Below are positions 18,387-27,125 of a stretch of 64,000 nucleotides of DNA, one piece after another. Location: positions 5,517,501-5,581,500 of the forward strand of contig NC_009523.1 in NCBI RefSeq assembly GCF_000016665.1, in the 5' to 3' direction. How positions within the stretch are numbered: position 1 is the stretch's first letter; every line of letters begins with the position of its first letter. A model generated the notes under the pieces. The model was not told the DNA's origin. It ran no database searches and saw only the letters and a list, made by a program, of their open reading frames with translations. The position numbers and the translations under genes were made by a program. This DNA is from Roseiflexus sp. RS-1. Its GTDB lineage: Bacteria > Chloroflexota > Chloroflexia > Chloroflexales > Roseiflexaceae.

Positions 18387-19634
18387 TTATGGCACAAACG
18401 CATTGCGCACATACATCGACGCGATCAGCGCCCACAGCAGCGCATTGCAGACCAGCGTGAGCCACAGAACAACCGGCGACCGCGCCCATCGCGCCAGTTG
18501 AATGAAGAGCGGAAAAATGATCGTGAACCGGCGAATGATTCCCATATAGGGCCACAATGGATAGACGATCGACAGGTTCAGCGCCGCCAGGGTCAGGCTA
18601 TAGATCGCATAACTTCGTCGCACGCGCACGGCGGCTGCCAGGGTCAGCGCCAGCATGATCAGCATGACCAGGACGTTGAGAAGCAGGTAGAAATACGGTC
18701 GCTGACGCAACTGGTCGAGCGCATAGCCAAAATTGACCCAGGGCCAGCTAAACGTTTCTCCCCACACATCAGCATACGATGGCGTCACCAGCAGGGCGCC
18801 GATGAGTGTATCGGGCCTGTACCACAAAAATGCAACATCGCCGAGGGTTGCACGGTATACGATCCATCCCAGCAGCGCCAGCGGCGTCAGCGCCAGACCG
18901 GCCAGCGGACCGGACACCACTCGCACCCCATGCATGCGCATAGCATCCCTGTGTTGCTGCCACAGTTCCCACAGCAACGGCAGCACAACCACCACTCCGG
19001 GTTGTTTGGTCAACGCTGCGGCGCCCCCGGCTGCTCCGGCAAGCCACCAGCGCCCGCGTCGCGCTGCGTACAACGCTGCAACGATGCTCAACAACAGGAG
19101 GGATTCGGTGTACGGCAGCAGGAATGAAAAACCGAGCGGACTGCCGATCAGAAACAGTGTTGTGCGCTGCGCCGTGGCTTCATCGTCATCAAGCGCGACG
19201 AGACGGTAGAGCAGCGCAAGCATCGTCACACAGCACACGTGCGCGATCAACCAGGCTGCCAGCAGGTATTCACCCCCGAACATTCGCCCCAGGAGACCGG
19301 TCAGCAACGGGTAGAGAGGGTGAAATGCAGTGTCACCCGGACGATGCCCATAACCGTGCTGTGCAATACCAATATACCAGATGACGTCATAGCGCAAAAG
19401 CGGCAGCAGCACCACACGTTCCAGCCACGTCCACAGCGGCGCCGACGGGGGCCAGACCGCGACCGAGGCTTCTTCCACCCACTTCGGGTAGACCAATGAA
19501 ACCCAGGCATTCCAGAGCACGAAGAGCGCACAATAGCCAGCATACAGCCGCAGCGCCCAACGCCACGCCATTGCAGGCTTCTGCGCAGTCTGCGCGACAG
19601 ATCGATCAATCCCGATGTCGGTCGTGACCTCCAT
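18387..19634 (-). CDS. PIG-V-like GT-C mannosyltransferase
   Basis: A 415-residue polytopic membrane protein resembling PIG-V/GPI mannosyltransferase 2 homologues of bacteria. After the first helix, RYDVIWYIGIAQHGYG and then AFHPLYPLL reproduce the family's first-loop signature, with an acidic residue before the WY pair. About ten helices follow. GT-C enzymes use polyprenyl-phosphate sugars and act on the outer face of the membrane, which fits the neighbouring GT2 that would make such donors. The ATG at 19634 starts a short polar N-terminus; the frame is open to 19721. GC-rich, host-like. The gene ends three bases from the heptamer array. Confidence 0.8.
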   Translation of the reverse strand: MEVTTDIGIDRSVAQTAQKPAMAWRWALRLYAGYCALFVLWNAWVSLVYPKWVEEASVAVWPPSAPLWTWLERVVLLPLLRYDVIWYIGIAQHGYGHRPGDTAFHPLYPLLTGLLGRMFGGEYLLAAWLIAHVCCVTMLALLYRLVALDDDEATAQRTTLFLIGSPLGFSFLLPYTESLLLLSIVAALYAARRGRWWLAGAAGGAAALTKQPGVVVVLPLLWELWQQHRDAMRMHGVRVVSGPLAGLALTPLALLGWIVYRATLGDVAFLWYRPDTLIGALLVTPSYADVWGETFSWPWVNFGYALDQLRQRPYFYLLLNVLVMLIMLALTLAAAVRVRRSYAIYSLTLAALNLSIVYPLWPYMGIIRRFTIIFPLFIQLARWARSPVVLWLTLVCNALLWALIASMYVRNAFVP

Positions 19635-20012
19635 CAGAGCTTGCTCACTCCTGTGGTTGACTGTGATCAGGAATTGTACACCGGGGCACAGAGGCGTAGG
19701 GATGTCGTGGTTTCGCACCAACCGCCAGGCTGTTCACCATGCGAAGGCGCGTCCCGGTGTTCAACCTGCAAGCGCTGCACTGACGTCTTCTCTGCCGCCC
19801 CCATTCCTGTTACCGCTTGTTGCAGTTTCTACCTTCAGTATAACGTTGTTGCACCTGGAGAAGAGTCGCAGAATTGCATCAATCCGTATGCAAAACCGCC
19901 ATCATTGGAGACGCTGCGGCAGCGTCTGCGCGGGAACCACACGCTGCACTCCGTCGTGGTGCAGGTTCTGGCAGCGAGTCTGCGAGGGAGTGTCGTTCTG
20001 CAACCGGATCGA
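19635..20012. other. intergenic region without a supported gene
   Basis: About 380 bases between the PIG-V-like gene and hepT. Open frames exist on the plus strand, but their translations show no family features and run into the neighbours' antisense. No repeat array or clear promoter was found. Confidence 0.5.
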
Positions 20013-20426
20013 TCACAGGAACCGTGCGAATATCCGCTGGAATGTTTCAAGATCGTCGATATTTTCCTGCAAGACCCGAAAAACAATGCTTCTATCGATC
20101 TTTAGATAGTCGTGGACGAGGATATTGCGAAAACCGATCATCTTAATCCAGGTTTCCTCCTGGGATGCGTCTATCAATCCACCTTCACGTAATCGATGAG
20201 GGATATCGCTATACCAATCAACATTTCCCAGCCCCGATTCGGCCACAACGTGATTGCCCAGATCGTTGATCGATTCGATAGCCAGTTGAAGAAAGCGCTC
20301 TGCACTCCCGTATCGCTCCGGGTTACTGACAAACTCATCATACGAATACTTTTGCAACTGGCGGAGAATAGCCAGATACTTATCCAGTTTCTCCAGCCTC
20401 TTGCGGATGACGTCGGGTCTGACCAT
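20013..20426 (-). CDS. HepT-like HEPN toxin (DUF86)
   Basis: A 137-residue all-helical HEPN-domain protein. The C-terminal RNILVHDY (R-x4-H-x-Y) is the RNase active-site motif of the HepT family, and RFLQLAIESINDLGNHV is the typical central helix. In studied MntA-HepT pairs HepT is an RNase-like toxin, and MntA neutralises it by adding AMP to the tyrosine of this motif. The ATG at 20426 starts MVRPDVIRKRLEKLDKYL, the normal N-terminus. It overlaps the upstream mntA-like gene by 47 bases, as expected for a toxin-antitoxin operon. It sits in the polysaccharide locus as likely mobile or stabilising cargo. Confidence 0.88.
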   Translation of the reverse strand: MVRPDVIRKRLEKLDKYLAILRQLQKYSYDEFVSNPERYGSAERFLQLAIESINDLGNHVVAESGLGNVDWYSDIPHRLREGGLIDASQEETWIKMIGFRNILVHDYLKIDRSIVFRVLQENIDDLETFQRIFARFL

Positions 20427-20826
20427 GCAAGATCCTCTGTTTATACGCCTGTCGCTGGACATCCAGGTATGGCCGAAAATCCAGGAACTGACGCACGATT
20501 CTGGAAAAATACGCTCCCCGATCAAAGTCTTCCGTCTGATAGATCAACCGGTTATGGCGCACCACCTCGTGCTTCAACACGATATTATCAGTGTCGAGGA
20601 TGACCAGATCAACCCGACAGAATCCCGCGCGCGCCAGATCGGTCAGAATATCGAGGCGCGGCAACTCGCCCGCACCCGGTCGCGGCACTATCGCCAGATC
20701 GAGGTCGCTCTCTGCGTGAAGCCTGCCGGTGACCGCTGAACCAAACAGGTAGACTGCCTGAATATCCGGGTATGTTCTGAAGATGTCAGACAATCGTTCC
20801 AGTTCGGGAAACATATCTGGTTTCAT
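20380..20826 (-). CDS. MntA-like nucleotidyltransferase antitoxin
   Basis: A 148-residue minimal nucleotidyltransferase. GSAVTGRLHAESDLDL matches the GS-x10-D-x-D motif in which the aspartates hold the catalytic metals. In the MntA-HepT systems this protein AMPylates the HEPN toxin. It is the upstream gene of the pair, and its last 47 bases overlap hepT in another frame. Its 5' end lies next to a heptamer array, and the DNA around its start codon is partly duplicated about 160 bases upstream (20976-21012). GC-rich, host-like. Confidence 0.88.
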   Translation of the reverse strand: MKPDMFPELERLSDIFRTYPDIQAVYLFGSAVTGRLHAESDLDLAIVPRPGAGELPRLDILTDLARAGFCRVDLVILDTDNIVLKHEVVRHNRLIYQTEDFDRGAYFSRIVRQFLDFRPYLDVQRQAYKQRILHGQTRRHPQEAGETG

Positions 20827-20854
20827 ACGCGCACGGGAGAGAACACACCGAAAA

Positions 20855-20962
20855 ACGTTGAACGTTCAAGGTTCAAATGTTCAAGGTTCAACGTTCAAGG
20901 TTCAAGGTTCAAATGTTCAAGGTTCAAATGTTCAAGGTTCAACGTTCAAATGTTCAACGTTC
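20855..20962 (+). repeat. TTCAAGG/TTCAACG heptamer-rich array
   Basis: Tandem 7-base units (GTTCAAC, GTTCAAG) mixed with 8- to 10-base variants such as GTTCAAATG, just upstream of the mntA-like gene. Confidence 0.85.
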
Positions 20963-21019
20963 ATCATTATCATTATATCTGGTTTCGAGCAAGCACGAGA
21001 GAGAACACACCGTCATCAC

Positions 21020-21287
21020 AACGTTCAACGTTCCAACGTTCAACCTTCAACCTTCAAACCTTCAACCGTCCAGCGCCCAACGTTCAACCTTCAAACCTTC
21101 AAACCTTCAAACCTTCAACCTTCAACCTTCAACCTTCAACCTTCAACCCTTCAACCTTCAACCCTTCAACCTTCAACCTTCAACCTTCAACCCTTCAACC
21201 TTCAACCCTTCAACCTTCAACCTTCAACCTTCAACCTTCAACCCTTCAACCCTTCAACCCTTCAACCTTTCAACCCTTCAACCTTCA
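21020..21287 (+). repeat. long TTCAACC heptamer array
   Basis: About 265 bases of CTTCAAC, CTTCAAA and 8-base CCTTCAAC units. The left end of the neighbouring amidotransferase gene lies in it: the stop codon of that gene is made from the repeat. It is separated from the array at 20855-20962 by a 55-base spacer that carries the duplicated segment. Confidence 0.9.
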
Positions 21288-23275
21288 TCCCCCCACACCC
21301 GCAGCCACACCTCCAGGCTGATCCAGCGCCACACCTGGCGCGTATCGCCGCCATGCGCGCACCACTCTTCCACAGCGTGACGCACTACAGGCAGATCAAG
21401 GTACGCGCCGCAGGCAGCCCCATCAGCAAACAGATCGGGACGCGCCGCCAGCAGGTCGCGTTGCCAGGCGTCCTCCGGCGTCTCGAAGCCAACTTTATCA
21501 CTGCGCCAGGCGATAGCGTCCGGCAACAACCCTTCCATCGCCTGCCGATGCACCCATTTTGTCCATCCCCGGCGAATGCGCAGATGCGGTGCGCACTGGA
21601 ACACGAACTCGACCAGACGATGATCGAGGAACGGGACCCGCGCTTCGATGCTGAATGCCATCGAGTTGCGGTCTTCATACCGTAAGAGGTGCGGCAGGCT
21701 GCTTGCCATCACCGCATCGCGCAAATGATGGTCGAGCGTTTCCTGTTCGCACCAGGAAGGAATATCTACCAGATCGACGCGACGGTATGCATCGGCGAAA
21801 TCGGGGCGCAGAACAGTTGATCGCGCGCGCAGGAATTGTCGCCCGACATACGCCAGTTCGACAGCAGGCGCTGGCAGGGCGAAGATCAGCGCATTGCGCA
21901 GCAGCGGCAATGCTGGCTGACCGCTGCGCGCACTCAGGGCAACGACTTCGGCAAGCAACGTGGCGCCACGTCCTCCGCGCAGCAGATCGCCGAGATAGCG
22001 CGCATAGGGACGGTAGCCCGCCAGCAACTCATCGGCGCCCTGCCCATCGAGCAGCACGGTGACACCGCGTTCACGCGCCAACCCCATGACGCACCACTGC
22101 GCGAAAATGCTGGTCGATTGAAACGGCTCGTCCTGGTGCCATGTCAACCGCTCAAGATCCGCCAGCAAACGCTCAACCGTGGGAACCACAAAGTGACCGT
22201 CGGCAGTCGTGGCGCGCAACACGCGCTCGATGTGGCGTCGCTCGTTATAGCGCCCCTCACTCTCATACACCGCGCTGAACGTCTTCTGCCGCTCTCCGAT
22301 CTGCGCTGCCGAGAGTCCGTCCTGGCTCATGAGGCGGTTGACAGCGCAAACGATAGATGACGAGTCGATGCCGCCGCTTAAGCAGGTGCCGATCGCGACA
22401 TCGGAGCGCAGTTCGAGCCGCACAGCATCGATGAAGAGGTCGCGGTACGCTGCAATGATCGTTTCCGGCGCCTGGACGCGATGGTGACCATCCGGCAGGG
22501 CGACGTCGTAGTAGCGACGCGGCGCGGCAGGCGATCCATCCGTAATCCGCATGCAATGCCCTGGCGGGAGCGAACGCACCCCGGCAAAAAAGGTCGCACC
22601 GTGCTGTGGATCGGGCAGGCGTCCATCGACAAGGAACTGATAGATGGCAAGCGGCTCCGGGGTGAAAGGCAGCGCGTGTCGCCCGACCAGCGCCTTGATC
22701 TCGGAGGCGAAGGCGAAGGTCTGACCGGTTGCCACATAGTAGAGCGGCTTGACCCCAAAGCGGTCGCGCGCCAGAAAGAGTTCGCGCCGCTCACGATCCC
22801 AGATCGCAAACGCCCACATCCCGTTCAGACGATCCAGGCATGCCTCGTCCCACTGCGCATATGCCGCCAGAATGACCTCCGTATCGCCGCCGCTGCGAAA
22901 GCGATGCCCAAGGCGCTGCAACTCTTCGCGCAGTTCGATGTAGTTGTAAATCTCGCCGTTGAACACGATCCAGAAGCGCCCATCGGCGCTGACCATTGGT
23001 TGATGACCGGCGGGCGACAGGTCGAGGATCGCAAGGCGGCGAAACCCGAACGCCAGACTACACCCTATGCCATGCGCCTGATCGAGCGGCGGCAGCGCCA
23101 GACGCGGATCGGTCTCGGCGCCAGCATACGGCGCACACCACCCTTCCTCTGGCGACGCCAGCAGATACCCCTCATCGTCCGGTCCACGATGACGCAACCG
23201 GCTCGTCGCGGTTTGCACTGCCGCCAGATCGACCGGTCGCCCGTCACGATGCCAGATGCCGTAGATGCCGCACAT
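21278..23275 (-). CDS. asparagine synthase-like glutamine amidotransferase
   Basis: A 665-residue AsnB-type enzyme. The N-terminal Ntn glutaminase domain starts at Cys2 (MCGIYGIW), with RRLAILDLSPAGHQP and FNGEIYNY. The C-terminal synthetase domain has the ATP pyrophosphatase loop LSGGIDSSS. It hydrolyses glutamine and moves ammonia to an adenylated carboxylate. In surface-polysaccharide clusters such paralogues (for example WbpS) are thought to amidate uronic-acid sugars, a likely job here because the locus encodes a di-N-acetyl uronic acid pathway. The start must be 23275 to expose Cys2. That ATG touches a heptamer array directly, and the stop codon lies in another array. Confidence 0.88.
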   Translation of the reverse strand: MCGIYGIWHRDGRPVDLAAVQTATSRLRHRGPDDEGYLLASPEEGWCAPYAGAETDPRLALPPLDQAHGIGCSLAFGFRRLAILDLSPAGHQPMVSADGRFWIVFNGEIYNYIELREELQRLGHRFRSGGDTEVILAAYAQWDEACLDRLNGMWAFAIWDRERRELFLARDRFGVKPLYYVATGQTFAFASEIKALVGRHALPFTPEPLAIYQFLVDGRLPDPQHGATFFAGVRSLPPGHCMRITDGSPAAPRRYYDVALPDGHHRVQAPETIIAAYRDLFIDAVRLELRSDVAIGTCLSGGIDSSSIVCAVNRLMSQDGLSAAQIGERQKTFSAVYESEGRYNERRHIERVLRATTADGHFVVPTVERLLADLERLTWHQDEPFQSTSIFAQWCVMGLARERGVTVLLDGQGADELLAGYRPYARYLGDLLRGGRGATLLAEVVALSARSGQPALPLLRNALIFALPAPAVELAYVGRQFLRARSTVLRPDFADAYRRVDLVDIPSWCEQETLDHHLRDAVMASSLPHLLRYEDRNSMAFSIEARVPFLDHRLVEFVFQCAPHLRIRRGWTKWVHRQAMEGLLPDAIAWRSDKVGFETPEDAWQRDLLAARPDLFADGAACGAYLDLPVVRHAVEEWCAHGGDTRQVWRWISLEVWLRVWGDEG

Positions 23276-23394
23276 AAGAACCAAGAACCAAGAACTGAGA
23301 ACTGAGAACCAAGAACTGAGAACTGAGAACTGAGAACCAGGAACCGAGAACTGAGAACCGAGAACCGGGAACTGAGAACCGAGAACTGAGAACC
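23276..23394 (-). repeat. heptanucleotide array, TTCTCGG family (17 units)
   Basis: Seventeen perfect 7-base units (on the plus strand AAGAACC, GAGAACT, GAGAACC, GGGAACT) begin at the base next to the start codon of the amidotransferase gene, where a ribosome-binding site should be. The family is the reverse complement of the array at 8944-9034. Confidence 0.92.
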
Positions 23395-23453
23395 GGGTTC
23401 AATTTTCAACCGTCCCACCTTCAACCTTCGCACTTTGCCTCGGTGGTAAACAT

Positions 23454-23810
23454 CTATGCCAGGGCTATACCTTCTCGGGTAGCCTGTCTGATAAAGAGGT
23501 TGCCTTCAGCCAGCATACGATCAATCTCCTCACGGGTATAAGGAAACACATCCACACCCACTGGCAATCCTACCGGCAGATAACGTGGGATGCGTTCCAG
23601 AAACGGCTGGGTGGACGATGACAGAATCACCAGCAGGTCGGCATCGCTACCAGGAGCCGCTTCGCCGCGCGCCAGAGAACCAAACAAGAGCACCTGTTCA
23701 ATCTCCGGATGGCTCGCCCTCATCTGACGCGCGACGGCTTTGAGTTTCTCCATCACGCGCTGCGAGTCCAGCCAGTATATTTTCACAGAACTGGAGGATC
23801 GCCCCGGCAT
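23454..23810 (-). CDS. MNT-type minimal nucleotidyltransferase (orphan)
   Basis: A 118-residue nucleotidyltransferase-fold protein. LFGSLARGEAAPGSDADLLV has the GS-x10-D-x-D active-site motif. Such proteins usually pair with a HEPN partner as antitoxins, but no HEPN frame was recognised beside it, so it is either an orphan or has lost its partner at the edge of the AT-rich block just upstream. The ATG at 23810 has a GGAGAGGAG box eight bases upstream; an internal GTG at 23786 would give a shorter product. It is distinct in sequence from the MntA-like protein at 20380-20826. Confidence 0.8.
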   Translation of the reverse strand: MPGRSSSSVKIYWLDSQRVMEKLKAVARQMRASHPEIEQVLLFGSLARGEAAPGSDADLLVILSSSTQPFLERIPRYLPVGLPVGVDVFPYTREEIDRMLAEGNLFIRQATREGIALA

Positions 23811-23932
23811 CTTGAATACTCCTCTCCGCTTCAGGAAGGGTATAGTAATCCATTGGCGTACCCTTCGTTCCGATGTATGCGTGACTTCTGTACTTTCTCA
23901 AACGCTCTTTTGTGGAACACGAGCGTACCCGA

Positions 23933-25195
23933 TCAAATGCCTGATGACGCAGACGCAGGAATCCATTCGAGGCGACGTTCTCGTTGCGTCCACCAGGAAT
24001 ACAGTTGCCCCACTGAACATCCCCAGGCATTTCGACGCGCGGCTTCCTCTAAAAGCGTCTCGTATACCGACCACCATTTGTCATCATTAAGATAGTTCGG
24101 ATGCCAGTTAAGTGTCAGGCAACCTCCCACCTTAGCAACCCGATCCAACAATTGCACACAGTGATGAATTGCCAGTTCAAGGTTATACTCAAGCGCATTT
24201 GTTGTAAAGAGAGCACCATCCATAATGTGCATAGGAATCTCAAGAACGGGTAGAGAAGACTGTGATTCGTGATCCCAACACCAATATGGGAAAGAAGTTC
24301 CAGCACGGAATCCGATATTTCGGTTGAATCCTTGAGTAGAGTCACACAATAACCCCGCTTCGGCCTGTAAACGCGGTGTACGGAGAATATCATAATGTAA
24401 CCAATGCTGCCTTATGCTAATAACTCTTTCTCCGATTACTCTTTCGATCTGAGACCGTTCATCGCCAAGAATTCCTGGTTCAGTAGCAGAATAATAACTT
24501 CCATGCAGTCCTACATCCCATCCGGCCCGCTGAATAACCTGCATCATATCTCGCACTCTCATCGAGCGACCAGCGAAACGAACGTGGTCATCAAAATGGT
24601 ACGCTGCGTCCCAAACAGATGGTTTGGCAACATGCGAAGGAAAGAAGAAAAAAGTAGATCGAAAGCCATAGCGATCCTCAAGTTTCAACCAATCCTCGTA
24701 ATGCCACAACGGATCTATTCTTGTTTTCGATAAAGGGATCGTTAGGGCACGTAGCGATCCTATCATCCGTCTAACCTTTTCCATCTTCTTTCCAGAAGAT
24801 CGAACTACACGATACCAAACCCTGAAAAGCTCAGGCACCGTGTGGTATTGTGACACCAGATCAACATCGTGTGTCAGACAAAGTGCAAAAGAGCGTCTCT
24901 CTGGCCAGAGAGGCATCCATGGCCACTCAGGATGTTCTTGCATGAGACGATGGCGCAGTTCAGCCAGGGATTCATCAATCCAGGGATAGTAGAGTTTACC
25001 TTCGCGCTGGGACTCAGAAAAAGTCCATTCCCAATTGCCCCACCGATCAAGGATATACAATTGTTTTTCCGGCAATCGTGATAACTCTCTAAAAACAACT
25101 TGCTCGTGTCGATCGTCGATCTCTACGCCACGTATACCCAAAACCGAGTCGACAAAGAGTTGAACGTATTCGGAGATCTTGGTTGCTTTTACCAT
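23933..25195 (-). CDS. polysaccharide deacetylase-like protein (NodB fold)
   Basis: A 420-residue protein. The catalytic part (about residues 100-390) has the NodB-like signs FALCLTHDVDL (the aspartate pair after the histidine), WDVGLHGSYYSA (HGS-type metal motif) and RQHWLHYD. The N-terminal 95 residues form a separate domain (VFRELSRLPEKQLYILDRWG). Family members remove acetyl groups from sugar polymers or their precursors. This form, with a THDVD motif and extra N-terminal domain, is common in surface-glycan clusters, where the exact substrate is not known. Its start overlaps the stop of the ATP-grasp gene by seven bases. AT-rich composition marks it as part of the second imported block. 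Confidence 0.8.
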   Translation of the reverse strand: MVKATKISEYVQLFVDSVLGIRGVEIDDRHEQVVFRELSRLPEKQLYILDRWGNWEWTFSESQREGKLYYPWIDESLAELRHRLMQEHPEWPWMPLWPERRSFALCLTHDVDLVSQYHTVPELFRVWYRVVRSSGKKMEKVRRMIGSLRALTIPLSKTRIDPLWHYEDWLKLEDRYGFRSTFFFFPSHVAKPSVWDAAYHFDDHVRFAGRSMRVRDMMQVIQRAGWDVGLHGSYYSATEPGILGDERSQIERVIGERVISIRQHWLHYDILRTPRLQAEAGLLCDSTQGFNRNIGFRAGTSFPYWCWDHESQSSLPVLEIPMHIMDGALFTTNALEYNLELAIHHCVQLLDRVAKVGGCLTLNWHPNYLNDDKWWSVYETLLEEAARRNAWGCSVGQLYSWWTQRERRLEWIPASASSGI

Positions 25196-26211
25196 TTTTT
25201 TGAAGTACTTCGATGTATCAGTAAGCGCTTAGCAAAAGATATCAAAAAACGAGGAGTTCTAGACACCAGAGTCCTGATAAACCAACCTTCTTCAGTGTAA
25301 ACACTTCCTTTACTCGTGATTTCGAATAAGCGAGAAATCACGAAAGGAACCCCCCTTAAGAATGCGCGCTCCAGGAATATCATCCTTTCGACGGGTCTTG
25401 GTTGATAATCAATATCAAAGAGTAAGTACACAAAACTAGGATTATTCCGAAATGTGAACTCACAAGAAGCCCAAAACTTAGCATTCAACTCCATGAAAAC
25501 AAAATCTTCCCTCCTTGGACAATACTTATACTCGCATAATCCCCATCCCGAGTAACCCAAACCAGATATCAACTCTTCTGAATACTCAAGCAACCTTTTA
25601 TTATTATAGTTCTCTATAATCACTGCAGATCCACCGCAATCCGGATAACTTTCGACCTCATGGTGTACATGATACGTTAGTATCTTCCCACGATCCGCCA
25701 AAAAAGACACGCCGTATGTACCTCTGCTCTCTATTAACTCCTGAAACATTAGACTTTTTAGGTCTGATCTGGGAACATCACTTTTTCTTCGAGCTATACC
25801 CCTTATTCCACCACCTATTTCGTAGTACTGCTTATAAAAAAACGGAACCATTGAAACTTCTTCCAATTCGTGCCAAGTTACAGGAGAAGGTATACCGATC
25901 TGCTCTACCTGCTTTAACATCCAAAACTTATCATATACACGAATTGCACTTTGAGTAAGCGCTACCTGACCGAGATATACATCTTGTCTCTCAAGCAAGT
26001 ACTTTGTCGAAGCAGCACCCGTCGGTATCAAGCATCCATCAGTATCAAATAGATCAACTTCACGCAGCGGAAAGACCGATTTATACCTCCTATCAACAAG
26101 ACTCATACCTTCCATGACCAAGCCATGCAGATCTGCCTTTTTGTAGCGAGCCAGCCAGGAAGCAATAGTGTACGATTGATCTAAATATGGTTCAAAAATG
26201 TAGTATCTCAT
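25189..26211 (-). CDS. ATP-grasp family ligase
   Basis: A 340-residue protein with an ATP-grasp layout: an N-terminal pre-ATP domain (IFEPYLDQSYTIASWLARY), a lysine-containing strand (FFYKQYYEIGGGIRGI) for ATP, FQELIESRGTYGVSF, and the metal-binding WGLCEYKYC and FVFMELNAKFWAS near the end of the fold. Enzymes of this type join a carboxylate to an amine through an acyl phosphate. In this setting it may decorate a sugar acid with an amino acid, which is inference. Before an IS element inserted, its start lay six bases after the stop of the methyltransferase gene now at 27126. Strongly AT-rich. Confidence 0.75.
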   Translation of the reverse strand: MRYYIFEPYLDQSYTIASWLARYKKADLHGLVMEGMSLVDRRYKSVFPLREVDLFDTDGCLIPTGAASTKYLLERQDVYLGQVALTQSAIRVYDKFWMLKQVEQIGIPSPVTWHELEEVSMVPFFYKQYYEIGGGIRGIARRKSDVPRSDLKSLMFQELIESRGTYGVSFLADRGKILTYHVHHEVESYPDCGGSAVIIENYNNKRLLEYSEELISGLGYSGWGLCEYKYCPRREDFVFMELNAKFWASCEFTFRNNPSFVYLLFDIDYQPRPVERMIFLERAFLRGVPFVISRLFEITSKGSVYTEEGWFIRTLVSRTPRFLISFAKRLLIHRSTSKKW

Positions 26212-26220
26212 AATCGCTTA

Positions 26221-27125
26221 GAGCGTGATCAAAAACTAACATCTCGGATAGAGCCGATTCAGGAGCATTGCAATAGAACCGAGATAAAGAAAGGCTTCGC
26301 TTGATTCTGGGTTGCGGTTGTTGCGGCGAATAATTATTCGCCGCAACAACCGATTGCGTCCCGCCCACGCAATCGAGCGTTCCACCACCCATCGCTTCGG
26401 AATGACCGCACATCCCTTTTGTCCGGGCGGTTTTTCAATACTATTCAGGCGTATCGTCGTGTTCTGTTGCATCCATTCATCTAACCCTTGTTTATACCCC
26501 TCATCTACGCGAATCTCGCGCATCCGGGGAAATGATTGATGATGCGCGGCGAGAAGCCACTCGGCGCCTTCAGTATCCGAAATATCGGCGGGATGTGCCA
26601 ACACGCGCACCAAGAACCCATTGGTGTCAACCCAGAATTGCCGTTTGCGCCCATTGACCTTTTTTTCCCCCATCGTAGCTGCGCTCTCCGCCTGCTTCGG
26701 ACGGATTGGGAGTCCAGGACGCTGATGGACGGCTCCGGGTCGCGATTCAGCGCTTGTCACGCCGGTTTGCGCAGCGCATCATTGATTTTGATGAAGGTTC
26801 CATCACGATTCCATTTGTCGAAATAGTACCGAACGGAGCTCATTGGCGGAAAATCTTTTGGAAGCATGCGCCATTGACAGCCCGTGCGATGGTTGTCCAG
26901 CAGGGCGTTGACGATCGCGCGGCGATCGATGTCGGTCGGACGCCCGCCGTTGGGCGACGGCGCGGCGACAAGTGGCGCGATGGCGGCCCAGTGCGCATCG
27001 GTCAGATCGGTCGCATAATTGGTTGGATAGGATCGACGTGCACGTCGTGGCATACCAGATTGCTCCTCATCAGAACGACATGGTCACCATCATGATACCA
27101 CAAATCCGGTTTTCTGATCGCCCTC
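26221..27125 (-). mobile_element. IS5-family (IS1031-like) insertion sequence, 905 bp
   Basis: The element has imperfect terminal inverted repeats (GAGCGTGATCAAAAAC at the left end; GAGGGCGATCAGAAAAC read inward from the right end). It is flanked by a direct TTA at 26218-26220 and 27126-27128, a 3-base TNA duplication as is usual for the IS1031 subgroup. It carries one decayed transposase gene. The right TTA is the stop codon, read on the minus strand, of the adjacent methyltransferase gene, so the insertion left both operon genes intact. Confidence 0.88.
26236..27053 (-). pseudogene. IS5-family transposase, inactivated by a stop and frameshifts
   Basis: The start (MPRRARRSYPTNYATDLTDAHW) and the first 98 residues (to ALRKPA) are typical of the IS5 Orf1/DUF4096 domain. 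A TGA at 26757-26759 ends this frame, yet reading on in the same frame gives RDPEPSISVLDSQSV, the expected first catalytic-aspartate region. Just after SQSV the frame moves (EAGGERSYDGGKK continues in another frame, consistent with a small deletion). At a run of five G and seven A it moves again into GEKKVNGRKRQFWVDT, which then runs to VVERSIAWAGRNRLL and the end. The A7 shift might be programmed, but the stop and the missing bases look like decay. Confidence 0.85.

Noticed and set aside
20855-21287. Possible CRISPR array
   Set aside because: Units are 7-8 bases with no unique spacers; this is a tandem microsatellite-like array.
20783-21685. 300-codon plus-strand frame through the repeat arrays
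   Set aside because: Low-complexity FNLQPSTFN translation of the array, running into antisense of the amidotransferase gene.
23698-24030. Minus-strand frame including MDYYTLPEAERSIQDAG, a possible HEPN partner for the MNT gene
   Set aside because: It overlaps the MNT gene in another frame, ends without any HEPN motif, and its only clear role is to contain the MNT ribosome-binding site.
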